NCBI RefSeq assembly: GCF_016862115.1
Contig: NZ_BOMI01000077.1
Location: 50,557-114,556 of the forward strand
Reading direction: 5' to 3'
DNA length: 64,000 bases
Origin: Paractinoplanes deccanensis
GTDB lineage: Bacteria; Actinomycetota; Actinomycetes; Mycobacteriales; Micromonosporaceae
In this document: positions 35,023 to 44,152 of the stretch, piece after piece
How the letters are laid out: each line of letters begins with the position of its first letter
How positions within the stretch are numbered: position 1 is the stretch's first letter
The notes under the pieces: model-generated
Databases searched by the model: none
What the model saw: the letters and a program-made list of their open reading frames with translations, nothing else
What the model was told of the DNA's origin: nothing
Made by a program: the position numbers and the translations under genes

Positions 35023-35967
35023 TTATTTGGTCGTGGCCGACTCCACCGGTGTGTAAGGGCCATGACGCGAGGTTGTCCGCAAGGCCAGTCGCGAGGACTT
35101 GTACGCGATCACGCCGATTAGGAATGTCACCACGGCCATGACAAACCAGGACAGGGCGCGCGAGGTCGCGACGTTTTCGGCGGCCAGCCAGCGAATGGTG
35201 TAGGTGCCGCTGGCGGCGATGGTGAAGGTCAACGCCCAGAAGCTGTGGGCGAAGGGCTCGCGCAGGTAGCTGGGAGTGAGGAAAAGCTGGACGAGCAGCA
35301 GCGGGACCATCGTGCCGAGCAGGAGCAGGTCGATGGTGTCGAGGGTGCCACCGTTGATGGCGTACCAGGCGTTGCCGGCCACGGCGGGCGGAGCCGAGAA
35401 GATGGCCATGGTGGGTAGAAGCGGGCCGGGCAGGGCCGGGCGCAACGCGAAGCGGCCGAGCAGGATGCCGCCGATAAGGAACCAGAAGAGGATGCCGACG
35501 GCGAAGGCACCGACGGCGATGGCGTGCCAGCCGGCCAGGGCCGAGGACTGGGCGGCGATGAGGGAGGCGGCCACGGTCGGCAGCAGGTAGCCGGCGTGCA
35601 GGGTGTCGATGTCGAGGCCGCCGTTAAGCAGGTGGGCGACGAACCAGCCGGCGAAGACGGTGGCCAGCACCAGCATGACGGCGATGACGATCCGGCCGCC
35701 GGTGAGCCACGTGCCGGCCAGGCGGCCGCCCATCAGGAGGCCGGTGGTGGGCACCAGGGCGGCGAACGGGCCGAGGATCGGATGGCGCAGGTCGCTGGGG
35801 GACGCGCGGGCGATGTAGCGCGCGACGAGGGCGAGCCAGACGACGAGCACCGCCCACCAGAGGATGTCACCCACGGCGGCGGGTGCCAGGTCGGCGGCGG
35901 AGGCGGCGGTCCAGGTGCCGGCCAGCCCGGCGAGCCCGAAGGCGATACCGAAGAAGTTGAGCGGCAT
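35023..35967 (-). CDS. TDT-family (TehA/SLAC1-like) membrane transporter
   Basis: The 314-residue product starts at ATG 35967 (MPLNFFGIAFGLAGLAGTW) behind TTGGAGAAC; the longer frame is rejected. About ten hydrophobic helices are seen. The opening motif NFFGIAFGLAGLAGTW, the segment HPILGPFAALVPTTGLLMG and the late SFWALTFTIAASGTYTIRW fit the tellurite-resistance/dicarboxylate transporter family, which includes SLAC1-type anion channels. Its stop lies 64 bp from the island cassette. It is downstream of two hydrolase genes on the same strand, 48 bp away, so it is possibly the last gene of that operon. Confidence 0.85.
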   Translation of the reverse strand: MPLNFFGIAFGLAGLAGTWTAASAADLAPAAVGDILWWAVLVVWLALVARYIARASPSDLRHPILGPFAALVPTTGLLMGGRLAGTWLTGGRIVIAVMLVLATVFAGWFVAHLLNGGLDIDTLHAGYLLPTVAASLIAAQSSALAGWHAIAVGAFAVGILFWFLIGGILLGRFALRPALPGPLLPTMAIFSAPPAVAGNAWYAINGGTLDTIDLLLLGTMVPLLLVQLFLTPSYLREPFAHSFWALTFTIAASGTYTIRWLAAENVATSRALSWFVMAVVTFLIGVIAYKSSRLALRTTSRHGPYTPVESATTK

Positions 35968-36014
35968 CAGGTTCTCCAATACGACGGGCTCACCGGACAG
36001 CTGTCGGTCTGCGC

Positions 36015-36869
36015 TCAGCCGAGCGACTGGCTGAGAAAGTCCCGCAGAAGCGGCGTCACCGTGGGCAGGGCGCTCTCCAGCAGGAAGTGGCCGCCTTCGA
36101 GGAGGTGTACGCCGGCGCTGGGCAGGTCGTCGCGGAAGGCGCGGGCTCCGTCCGGTCCGAAGATCGGATCGTCCTTGCCCCACACCGCGATCAGGGGCAC
36201 TTGGGTTTCCCGGAACTGCTTGTGCAGTTCGGGGTAGAGCGGTGGATTGGTGGCGTAGTCGCGGAACAGGGCCAGTTGGATGAGGTCGTTGCCGGGTCGC
36301 GACAACAGGCTGAAGTCGTGCCGCCACGTGTCGGGGTCGACAAGAGTCACATCGGGCACGCCGGTCAGGTACTGCCAGCGGGTCGCGTCCAGGGTCAGGA
36401 AGCCGCGGACGGCCGCGTCTTCGGCGGGCGAGCGCTGGTAGTCCCAGATCGTTTTCCAAAACGACTCGACGAATCCGCACTGATAGGCGTTGCCGTTCTG
36501 GCTGATGATCGCTTTGACGGCCGATGGGTCGCGCAGGGCCAGTCGCCATCCGATGGGGGCTCCGTAGTCCTGGACGTAGATGGCGTACTGCTGAATCCCG
36601 AGCTTGGTGAGCAGGTCCTGGGTGAGGTCGGTGAGTGCGTCGAAGGTGTAGTCGAGCTCGCTGACCGGCGGCGCGTCGGAGTTGCCGAAGCCGAGGTGGT
36701 CGGGCGCGATGACGTGCCAGCGGTCGGCGAGTAGCGGGATCAGGTTGCGGAACATGAAGGAGCTGGTCGGGAAGCCGTGCAGCAGCACGATGGTGGGAGC
36801 GTCGGCGGGTCCGGCTTCGCGGTAGAAGAGCTGGTGGCCGCGGACGGTTGCGTACCGGTAGTGGATCAT
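36015..36869 (-). CDS. Alpha/beta hydrolase, haloalkane dehalogenase/epoxide hydrolase-like
   Basis: The 284-residue product starts at ATG 36869, inside the stop of the upstream hydrolase (ATGA). Motifs are VLLHGFPTSSFMFRNLIPLLA (oxyanion loop), YVQDYGAPIGWRLAL (nucleophile Asp101 rather than Ser), VWGKDDPIFG (acid) and LEGGHFLLE (His). An aspartate nucleophile marks the dehalogenase/epoxide-hydrolase branch. Activity on an epoxide, haloalkane or haloacid is possible; the substrate is unknown. It is coupled to the serine-type hydrolase at 36866-37657, so the two may act on the same compound. Confidence 0.88.
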   Translation of the reverse strand: MIHYRYATVRGHQLFYREAGPADAPTIVLLHGFPTSSFMFRNLIPLLADRWHVIAPDHLGFGNSDAPPVSELDYTFDALTDLTQDLLTKLGIQQYAIYVQDYGAPIGWRLALRDPSAVKAIISQNGNAYQCGFVESFWKTIWDYQRSPAEDAAVRGFLTLDATRWQYLTGVPDVTLVDPDTWRHDFSLLSRPGNDLIQLALFRDYATNPPLYPELHKQFRETQVPLIAVWGKDDPIFGPDGARAFRDDLPSAGVHLLEGGHFLLESALPTVTPLLRDFLSQSLG

Positions 36870-37657
36870 CGGGAGGCCGCCCAGGTAAGTGCGCGGTCGG
36901 CGATCTCTTCCCAGCCGGGCTCGGCGACCGTGTAGTGGGAGCGTTCGGGGTATTCGAGGTATTCGGTGACCGCCGGGCTCTGTTCGTAGTGGCCGGCGAC
37001 CTCGCGGGTCACTGAGGCGGGCACCACGTGGTCTTTGCCGCCGCCGATGATCAGCAGTGGGGCGCGGTCGGGGTTGCGGAAGTCGAGGCGCATCGCCGAG
37101 TGCGGGTTGAAGTTGGCCAGTCCGGCTTCGAAGAGCACGTGTCCGGGGCCGGGTACGGCGTAGCGGTCGTACGCGGCGGTGGCTTCGGGCTCGTCGAGCA
37201 GGTTGGTGAACGAGTAGTGGAACTGTTCCGGGGTCAGCATGACCGCGCGGTGGTAGTTGCCGGGGTTGCCGAGCACCGGGAAGCCGGAGCGCAGTGTTGC
37301 CAGCGGTAGCCGCACGACGCCCTTGACGGCCGCGGGGTGGATGGCGACCCCGGCCGCGCCCAGTCCCCGGTCGAGCAGCAGTTCGGTGAAGGCGCCGCCG
37401 AACGAGTGGCCCATGATGATCGGTGGGGTGTCGAGCTTGCGGATCAGTGTCTCGTAGTGGTCGAGGATCTGGGCGATCTCCAGGCGGGCGTAGGAATCGG
37501 TGTCGGCTCGCAGCGTTTCGACGTCGGCCTCCATGCCGGGCCAGGCCGGCGCGATGACGCGGTAGCCGCGGTCGGTGTAGCGGGTGATCCAGTGTTCCCA
37601 GCTCAGTGGCGAGAGCCAGAGTCCGTGGATGAGCACGATGGTGTCCGGCGATGACAT
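36866..37657 (-). CDS. Alpha/beta hydrolase (serine type)
   Basis: The 263-residue product starts at ATG 37657. Motifs are IVLIHGLWLSPLSWEHW, IMGHSFGGAF (Ser85), GGGKDHVVP (acid) and ERSHYTV (His). It is a clear paralogue of the hydrolase at 45197-45991 (shared GVAIHPAAVKGV/GVAIDPAQIKGV and LRSGFPVLGNP segments), which implies duplication within the island. It overlaps the Asp-type hydrolase downstream. The upstream neighbour is the first LAL regulator, which ends 81 bp away. Confidence 0.88.
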   Translation of the reverse strand: MSSPDTIVLIHGLWLSPLSWEHWITRYTDRGYRVIAPAWPGMEADVETLRADTDSYARLEIAQILDHYETLIRKLDTPPIIMGHSFGGAFTELLLDRGLGAAGVAIHPAAVKGVVRLPLATLRSGFPVLGNPGNYHRAVMLTPEQFHYSFTNLLDEPEATAAYDRYAVPGPGHVLFEAGLANFNPHSAMRLDFRNPDRAPLLIIGGGKDHVVPASVTREVAGHYEQSPAVTEYLEYPERSHYTVAEPGWEEIADRALTWAASR

Positions 37658-37738
37658 GGCGTCTCCTGGTGGGTTCGGAAGTGAACGCCATCAAGGTCTC
37701 GCCGTCGGGGATCGCCGACATCCCGCGATGATGCGATA

Positions 37739-40375
37739 TCAGGCCGAGTCGTGACGCAGGGCGATGCGGGCGAGCTCCACCCGGCTGGTCACGCCGAGCT
37801 TCGCGAACGCGTGTCGCACGTGGGTACTGACGGTGTGCGGTGAGACGTACAGCTGTTCCGCCACGGCCCGGTTGGATGCTCCGGCCGCCACGAGTCTGAC
37901 GACCGCCAGCTCGGTGGGGGTCAGGCTGTCCCACCCGATAGCGGGTCGCTTTCGGGTTGCGGTTCTCGGCCGTACGCCGGCAGCGCGCACGCGTTGCACG
38001 TCGTTCTCGGCGCCGCAGGCGGCGTAGGCTGCCTCGGCTCGCTCCAGCTCGCCGGCGTGTTCCCAGGCGGCGGCCTGGGCCAGTGGCCGGGTTTCGTACC
38101 CTTCTGCGGCCTCGAGCAGCAGGGCCCGGTCGGCGTCGAACAGTCCGCGGGCGTGTTTCGCCGCCGCCGCGAACAGGACGATCCCGGGGTTCTTGGCGGC
38201 GCGCCGCTCGGCGTGGGCGAGCGCTTCCGCCGCCCTGTCTCGTAGACCGGCCCGTAGGGTGAGGGCGATGTAGGCCGGCTCGTCGGTCGGCTCGATCGGG
38301 CTCAGCAGCGGGCTCACCGGCCGGTCGAACTCGGCGTCTGCGGTCGCTTCGACCTCGCCCAGTTGTGCCGCCAGCCAGGAACCGACGCGGCGCACCAGCG
38401 GCGCCTCATCGGAGCGCATCCGCTCGGCGTACGCCGTCCCGCGTTCCCGCAAGGCCGGGTCGCCGGTGTGCACGGCAACGCGTCCCAGCACGTAGTACGC
38501 CGTGACCTCGGCGAAGTTGCCGGGGCCCAGCTCGTCGGACATGCCCAGCACCGCCTCGGCTTCGGCCCGGGCCTCGTCGAGGCGGCCGGCGCCGAGCAGG
38601 AGCCGGCAGCGGGTCATGCTCCACAGCCGCAGAAGCATCGGTTGCCGGCTGCGACCGGCGCGGTGAACACCATCGTCGGCCTGAGCGAGGGCCTCCGCCG
38701 AGCGGCCGACGATGTCGCGCAGGCACGCCTGCCAGATTTCGGGAGACCAGAACGTGCTGACGGGCGCCGGGATCTGCACTGCCCGATCGGCCAGGCGCAG
38801 GGCGGCGGTGAAGTCGGCATGATAATTGCGGATGATCGACTCGACGTTGATGAGAGTGGCCTCGGCGGCCGGATCACCCGCGACGGCTGACCTTGCCGTG
38901 GGCAGCAGCGCGTCGGCGGTCTCGGTCTCACCGGCCAGAACGAGGCTGAAGGCTTCGATCGCCAGCAGCGGTCCTCGAAGTGGGCCGGGCAGGGCCAGTC
39001 CGTGCTCGGCTTGCCTGGTCGCCTCGGTGAATGACAGTTGCAGTGCCGCGCCGGCCAGGCCGAGCCTGATCCCCTGTTCCACGTCGGGTGGGATGTCGGT
39101 GCCGAGCACGGTGTCGGCGAGCTCGAACGCTTCGCGGGGCGCGCCGGCGCGGTTGAGCAACGGCACGGCGTCGGCGACGATCAGCGCGCGTTCCGGCGCG
39201 TCCGGCGGGCAGAGGTCCACGGCGCGCAGGCTCATCTGGGCGGCGGTCGCCGGAGCGCTTGCCGCGAGTTCGGCCGTGGCCCGGCGCAGCAGGTCGACCG
39301 CCTCCAGGTCGCCTTGCTGGGCGGTCTCGGCGAGCATGGCGGCGACCTGGAAGACGGGCATGCCACGCTTGAGCTGACGGTTGACCGCCTGCCGGCGCAG
39401 AGTGCGTCGCAGCGCCGGCGGCACCTCGGACTCGACGGCCTCGCGGACCAGGTCGTGGCGGAAGGTGAGTCCGGCGCCGTCTTCGGTGAGCAGGTCGGCG
39501 GCGAGGGCCTCCTGGATGGCCGGCACCAGCGTGGCGACGGGAAGGCCGATCAGGTCGGCGAGTTCGTCCGGTGCGACGTGCCGGGCCAGGACCGAGGCGA
39601 CCTGGACGAGCTCGTGGGTGGTGTCGGCGACGGACGCCAGGCGGCGCAGAATCGAATGCCGGAACCGTGCGGGTAAGTGTCGTCCGGTCAGGTGGGCGAC
39701 GCCGTCGACGGTGGCGACGGCGCCCTCCTCGCGCAGTCCGAACAGCAGCTCCTGCAGGAGCAGGGGCCGGCCTTCGGCACTGCGAACCAGGTCGGTGAGT
39801 TCTTCGTCGAGCGCCGCGCCGAGATGGTCGGCGGCGATGGCGACGGCCGTCGCGTCGTCAAGTGGCGCCAGCTCGATCGTGCGGGCGCCGTTGTCCTCCA
39901 GCACCGCCAGGGCTGAGCGAACGTCGGCGTCGGCGGCCTCGGTGCGGGTGGCGAGCAACCACAGCACCGGCCGGCCGGCTTCACGCGCGGGAAGGGTGCG
40001 CAGGGCCAGCAGCGTGCCGGGGTCGCACCATTGCAGGTCGTCGACCACGATGACCATCGGCCGGTCGCCGAGTGCCTCCTGCAGGCGGCTGAGCACGTAG
40101 TAGCGGCGGTCGTCGTCACCGGCGGCCTCGGGCAGCGCGTCCAGCAGCGGCGCGAATGGGACGGCGCGCCGGTCGAGCTCGCCGGCCGCGTGGCGTACGT
40201 CGAAGCCGGTGTTACGGACCGCCTCGGCGAGCAGCCGGGTTTTGCCGACGCCGGGCATGCCCCTGACCAGGACGACCTGCCCTTGACCATCGGCCAGGCG
40301 GCGGATCGCCGCACGCAGCAAGCCGAGCTCGGCGTCGCGCCCGCGTAGCGGCGTCAAAGGATCTCGCTCATTCAC
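37739..40375 (-). CDS. LAL-type LuxR regulator with AAA ATPase domain (copy 1)
   Basis: The 878-residue product starts at ATG 40375. Near the N-terminus is P-loop RGMPGVGKTRLL (residues 39-50), with Walker B VIVVDDLQWCD. A long helical TPR-like middle follows. The C-terminal LuxR helix-turn-helix is LTPTELAVVRLVAAGASNRAVAEQLYVSPHTVSTHVRHAFAKLGVTSRVELARIAL. The architecture is that of large ATP-binding LuxR (MalT-like) activators. It lies upstream of, and co-directional with, the two hydrolases and the transporter, which makes them likely targets. It is divergent from the exported hydrolase at 40444. Confidence 0.92.
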   Translation of the reverse strand: MNERDPLTPLRGRDAELGLLRAAIRRLADGQGQVVLVRGMPGVGKTRLLAEAVRNTGFDVRHAAGELDRRAVPFAPLLDALPEAAGDDDRRYYVLSRLQEALGDRPMVIVVDDLQWCDPGTLLALRTLPAREAGRPVLWLLATRTEAADADVRSALAVLEDNGARTIELAPLDDATAVAIAADHLGAALDEELTDLVRSAEGRPLLLQELLFGLREEGAVATVDGVAHLTGRHLPARFRHSILRRLASVADTTHELVQVASVLARHVAPDELADLIGLPVATLVPAIQEALAADLLTEDGAGLTFRHDLVREAVESEVPPALRRTLRRQAVNRQLKRGMPVFQVAAMLAETAQQGDLEAVDLLRRATAELAASAPATAAQMSLRAVDLCPPDAPERALIVADAVPLLNRAGAPREAFELADTVLGTDIPPDVEQGIRLGLAGAALQLSFTEATRQAEHGLALPGPLRGPLLAIEAFSLVLAGETETADALLPTARSAVAGDPAAEATLINVESIIRNYHADFTAALRLADRAVQIPAPVSTFWSPEIWQACLRDIVGRSAEALAQADDGVHRAGRSRQPMLLRLWSMTRCRLLLGAGRLDEARAEAEAVLGMSDELGPGNFAEVTAYYVLGRVAVHTGDPALRERGTAYAERMRSDEAPLVRRVGSWLAAQLGEVEATADAEFDRPVSPLLSPIEPTDEPAYIALTLRAGLRDRAAEALAHAERRAAKNPGIVLFAAAAKHARGLFDADRALLLEAAEGYETRPLAQAAAWEHAGELERAEAAYAACGAENDVQRVRAAGVRPRTATRKRPAIGWDSLTPTELAVVRLVAAGASNRAVAEQLYVSPHTVSTHVRHAFAKLGVTSRVELARIALRHDSA

Positions 40376-40443
40376 GGGATGTCCGTCCTGCCGGCGGCGG
40401 CGAACGTGGGCGGCGTCCCTCCGACGATCTCGAAAGGAACGTC

Positions 40444-41238
40444 ATGCGTTTCTCTGTTCCGAAGCGGCTGCTGGCCGTCGCGCTCGCGGTGGCGGGCGTG
40501 GCGATCGCGGCACCCGCCGCCCAGGCCGGACAGGCCCCGAAGCCGAAGCCCACGATCGTGCTCGTGCACGGCGCCTGGGCCGACGCGTCGGGCTGGAACG
40601 GCGTCATCACCCGGCTGCGGCACGACGGCTACACCGTCAAGGCGCCGGCCAACCCGCTGCGCGGGCTGGCCTCCGACGCCGCGTACATTCGCAGTGTTCT
40701 CAACGCGACCACCGGGCCGATCGTGCTCGTCGGCCACTCCTACGGCGGCGCCGTGATCACCAACGCGGCGACCGGCGACAAGGACGTCAAGGCACTGGTC
40801 TACGTCTCGGCGTTCGTGCCGGACGCCGGTGACACCGTGCTGGGGCTGGCCACCAAGTACGAAGGCAGCAAACTCACCCCGGAGGCCACTCAGGCGACGC
40901 CGCTGCCGAACGGCGACCTCGACGTCACCATCAACCCGGCCAACTTCCGCGACGTCTTCGCCGGCGACCTGCCGAAGTGGCAGAGCGACCTGCTGGCCGT
41001 CACCCAGCGGCCGGTCGCGCAGAGCGCCCTGCTCGAGCCGTCCGGCACGCCCGCGTGGAAGACCATCCCGTCGTACGCGGTCGTCTCCAAGGCCGACCAC
41101 GCGATCCCCGTCGCGGCGCAGCGGTTCATGACGCAGCGCGCTCACGCGAAGACCACCGAGGTGAACGCCTCGCACGCGGCGCTGATCTCCCAGCCGGGCG
41201 CGGTCACGCGGGTCATCGAGACCGCGGCGCGCTCGTAG
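40444..41238 (+). CDS. Exported alpha/beta hydrolase
   Basis: The 264-residue product starts at ATG 40444 behind GAAAGGAACG. The signal peptide is MRFSVPKRLLAVALAVAGVA, ending APAAQA. Motifs are IVLVHGAWADASGW, VLVGHSYGGAV (Ser99), VVSKADHAIP (acid) and NASHAALIS (His). This is the pattern of the EstA/RsbQ-like or pyrethroid-esterase-type small hydrolases, many of which are secreted in actinomycetes. It is divergent from LAL copy 1 (start 40375) and overlaps the 3' end of LAL copy 2 by 26 bp. Confidence 0.9.
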   Translation: MRFSVPKRLLAVALAVAGVAIAAPAAQAGQAPKPKPTIVLVHGAWADASGWNGVITRLRHDGYTVKAPANPLRGLASDAAYIRSVLNATTGPIVLVGHSYGGAVITNAATGDKDVKALVYVSAFVPDAGDTVLGLATKYEGSKLTPEATQATPLPNGDLDVTINPANFRDVFAGDLPKWQSDLLAVTQRPVAQSALLEPSGTPAWKTIPSYAVVSKADHAIPVAAQRFMTQRAHAKTTEVNASHAALISQPGAVTRVIETAARS

Positions 41239-43639
41239 GCGTGTGCATGACCCGGGTCAGTTCGACCCGGGAGCGGATGCGCAGCTTGCGGTAGATGTGC
41301 CGCAGGTGGGTGTCCACGGTGTGCGGGGAGACGAACAGGCGCTCGGCCACAACGCGGTTCGTCGCCCCGCCCGCCACCAGCTGGGCGACGGTCAGCTCGG
41401 TCGCGGTCAGGCCGAGCTCGCCGTCGCTTTCGTCGGTGCGGCGACGGTGGACACCGACGTCACGCAGACGGGCCCGCACCCGGGCGGCGTCAGCATGGGC
41501 ACCGGCCGTCTCGTAGGCGGCCAAGGCCTCCTGCCAGTTGGTCTCACCGCCGGCATCCTCGAGGGCAGACGCTTTGACGAGCAGACGGGGACTGGTCCTC
41601 AAGATGTCGGCGGCCTGGCGCAGCAGATCCTGATCTTCTTCGAAGAGGCCGCGGGCCTGCAGCGCCAGGCCTTCCAGCAGAGGAATGCCCTGGGCTCGCC
41701 GTTGCATCACCGTCAACAGTTGCCGGTCGCGGGTGCGGCGGACGGCCACAACGTCGTCTGCGGGATCGTACGGCGTGGGCCGGTCGGGGCCCGGTTCGCG
41801 CCCGGCGGCCAGCGCCGCCAGCCAGTTTCCCGTGGCCCGCAACGCCGGGTTGCGGTGACCGGCCAGCTGCTCGCCGTCAGCGGCCGCCCGTGCGATGCCC
41901 TCCGGGTCGCCGCGGTACAGGGCGATGCGGCCCAGCGCGTACCGGGCCGTGGCAATCGCGAAGTCGTTGCGCCCATACTCCTCGGCCAACTCCAGCACCA
42001 CCCGCGCCGCCCCCTCGGCGTCGTCAAGGCGTCCCGCGTCGAGCAACAGCCGCACCCGGGTCATCTCCCACTGGCCCACCGCGGTCGGCCGCCCGTTGTC
42101 CCGCGCCGCGCGAAGAGCGTCGTCGGCCAGCGCCAGGGCACGGTCGGTCTCGCCCTCGGCGCCGGTCAGCAGCGCGATCCAGCAGCCCTCCGGCACCCAC
42201 GCCCAGAACGGGACGTCCGAGAGCGCGATCGCGTCGCGCTGGTGCTGCCGTGCCCGGCTCCAGTTGCCGCGATGAAAGGCCAGGACCGAGGCGGCGATGC
42301 GGGCGGTGGCCTGGGCCTCGCGATCGCCGGCGGCCAGGGCTTGCGCCAGGGCGCGGCCGGTCAGCTCGCGGCTCACCGCCAGCTTGCCGGTGATGCCGGT
42401 GGTCAGCGCCTCCAGGGCGGACAGACGAGCCCGTACGTTGATCTCCGTGCTGGGCACCGTCCGGCCGGCGTGGCACAGGGCGATGGTCTTCGCGTACGAG
42501 CAGGCGGCGTTGAGCCGGGCCAACTCCAACCGAATGCGCACCTCGGCGTCCGAAGGCAGTTCCTCGTCGAGCAGCCGACCCGCGATCTCGCGGCACTGAT
42601 CGACGCGACCGTCGGCCGCCAGCAGACGTACGGCCTCGGCGGCGATGCCCGCGAACTCGGCCGCTGTCCGCGGCGTCAGCTCCAGAGCACGCACGGCACA
42701 CTCGGCGGCGAGCCGAGGCTCGCGGTCGGAAAGCCGGGATGCCGCCTTCCGAAGAAGCAGGATCGCTTTCCCATCGCCGTCCGTCGCGCAAGCAAGCAGC
42801 TCGTCGGCAAGCTGGTCGGCTGTGCGCCCGGCGGCCAGGCGGACATCAACGGCCTGACGCAGCAGCGCCCGGCTTACGGACAGGGGCAGGGTTTCGGCGA
42901 TGGTCGCCCGCACAACCTCGTGACGGAAGCTCGGCGGGTTCTCCGTGATCAAATCGGCCGCGACGGCCTCGTCCAGGCCGTCGTCACTGCCCACGACTGC
43001 GGCCAACTCGGCCCGATCGACGTCTCGGCCGAGCACCGCAGCTACCTGCGTCACCCGCCGGGCCCTGTCCGAGAGCTTGTCGAGCCGCGAACGGATGCCG
43101 GCGAGGGACCGGGCCGGCATCACGTTTCTCATCAGGCGGGCGGTGCCACCCTCGATCGCGATGGCGCCCTCTTCCCGCAAGCCACGCAAAAGGTCGAGCA
43201 CCACTTTGGGACGGCCGCCGGCCTCGCGTATCGCCGCTTTCAGCGCCGCGTCCGGCAGGGCGCCGAGCTCGTCGGCCGCGATCCGCTCGATCGTCTCGTC
43301 ATCGAGCTCGCCTAGTCGCAGCGTCACAGGGAAACCGTCGAGCGGCTTCGTGCTGGTCAGGATCCGCAGCACCGGCCCCTCCGGCTCGGCGCGCAGTTCC
43401 GCCAGTGTCCGCGGATCACACCAATGCGCGTCGTCGACCGCCACGACGCCGGACACCGCGTTGGCCGGCAGCTTCTGCCAAGCCACCCCAAATGTCTGGG
43501 CGATCTCTTGGGCCTCGGTAAGCAGGCGTGTCTTTCCGTACCCGGCTGGTGCCTCGATCAGCACCACCCCGCCGCGCCCGGCCGCCACCGCGGCGATGTG
43601 CCGGCGCAGAGTTTCGACTTCGCGCTCCCGTCCTCTCAT
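41213..43639 (-). CDS. LAL-type LuxR regulator with AAA ATPase domain (copy 2)
   Basis: The 808-residue product starts at ATG 43639 (MRGREREVETLRRHIAAVAA), matching the start of its paralogues. The P-loop is IEAPAGYGKTRLL (28-40), and Walker B is GVVAVDDAHWCD. The helical middle carries EGAIAIEGGTARLMRNVMPARSL. The LuxR domain is LTATELTVAQLVAGGATNRVVAERLFVSPHTVDTHLRHIYRKLRIRSRVELTRVM. The length is normal for LAL proteins. It converges with the exported hydrolase and is divergent from the STAS gene at 43757. Confidence 0.92.
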   Translation of the reverse strand: MRGREREVETLRRHIAAVAAGRGGVVLIEAPAGYGKTRLLTEAQEIAQTFGVAWQKLPANAVSGVVAVDDAHWCDPRTLAELRAEPEGPVLRILTSTKPLDGFPVTLRLGELDDETIERIAADELGALPDAALKAAIREAGGRPKVVLDLLRGLREEGAIAIEGGTARLMRNVMPARSLAGIRSRLDKLSDRARRVTQVAAVLGRDVDRAELAAVVGSDDGLDEAVAADLITENPPSFRHEVVRATIAETLPLSVSRALLRQAVDVRLAAGRTADQLADELLACATDGDGKAILLLRKAASRLSDREPRLAAECAVRALELTPRTAAEFAGIAAEAVRLLAADGRVDQCREIAGRLLDEELPSDAEVRIRLELARLNAACSYAKTIALCHAGRTVPSTEINVRARLSALEALTTGITGKLAVSRELTGRALAQALAAGDREAQATARIAASVLAFHRGNWSRARQHQRDAIALSDVPFWAWVPEGCWIALLTGAEGETDRALALADDALRAARDNGRPTAVGQWEMTRVRLLLDAGRLDDAEGAARVVLELAEEYGRNDFAIATARYALGRIALYRGDPEGIARAAADGEQLAGHRNPALRATGNWLAALAAGREPGPDRPTPYDPADDVVAVRRTRDRQLLTVMQRRAQGIPLLEGLALQARGLFEEDQDLLRQAADILRTSPRLLVKASALEDAGGETNWQEALAAYETAGAHADAARVRARLRDVGVHRRRTDESDGELGLTATELTVAQLVAGGATNRVVAERLFVSPHTVDTHLRHIYRKLRIRSRVELTRVMHTPTSAPRSR

Positions 43640-43756
43640 GATCCCACCCAACCGTCTCAAGTCCCGAAAGCCCAGGAAGAACGACACGCAGAAGCGCACG
43701 TCACATCGCATGTCCGCGCGATGTGCCCCGTCCCGGCGCCAGCCACCGTGGCGTTC

Positions 43757-44152
43757 ATGGACTGGCAACTGGAGGTCACCGCGACACAGACGCCCCCAGG
43801 CGTACGCCTGCGCGGCGAGATCGACCTCAACACTCAGCCGATGCTGGAACTCGCCTGCGACGTACTGCGCCACTGCCCAGGCGACGTGGTCATCGACATC
43901 ACCGACCTGACCTTCATCGACGTGGCCGGCTTGCGCACCTTGGCCTGGACTGCGGCGGAGCTACGCGCAGGCGGCCGCCGCCTCTGGATCGTGGGCTGCT
44001 CCGCCCCGATCGGCCGCCTCATCGCTGTACTGGGCTGGGCCGACCTACTTCGAGCGGACTCTCCCGACGCCGTCCGCGGCGGCGACGTCCGCCCGCTCCG
44101 ACCACGGCAGCAATCACGGCGGGTGCCAGCAGGTACCAGCCGACCGGGATGA
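43757..44152 (+). CDS. STAS-domain protein
   Basis: The 131-residue product is started at ATG 43757 (GTG 43748 possible; no ribosome site). The STAS fold is GVRLRGEIDLNTQPMLELACDV, VVIDITDLTFIDVAGLRTLAWTAAEL and SAPIGRLIAVLGWADLL. The phosphoserine position is valine (FIDVAG), so it is not a classic phosphorylatable antagonist. The last about 25 residues are basic and lie opposite the C-terminus of the convergent permease (134-bp overlap). No anti-sigma kinase gene is nearby. Confidence 0.75.
   Translation: MDWQLEVTATQTPPGVRLRGEIDLNTQPMLELACDVLRHCPGDVVIDITDLTFIDVAGLRTLAWTAAELRAGGRRLWIVGCSAPIGRLIAVLGWADLLRADSPDAVRGGDVRPLRPRQQSRRVPAGTSRPG

Noticed and set aside
41243..43315. A 690-codon plus-strand frame opposite LAL copy 2.
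   Set aside because: Shadow of the LAL gene; no ribosome site or recognisable sequence.
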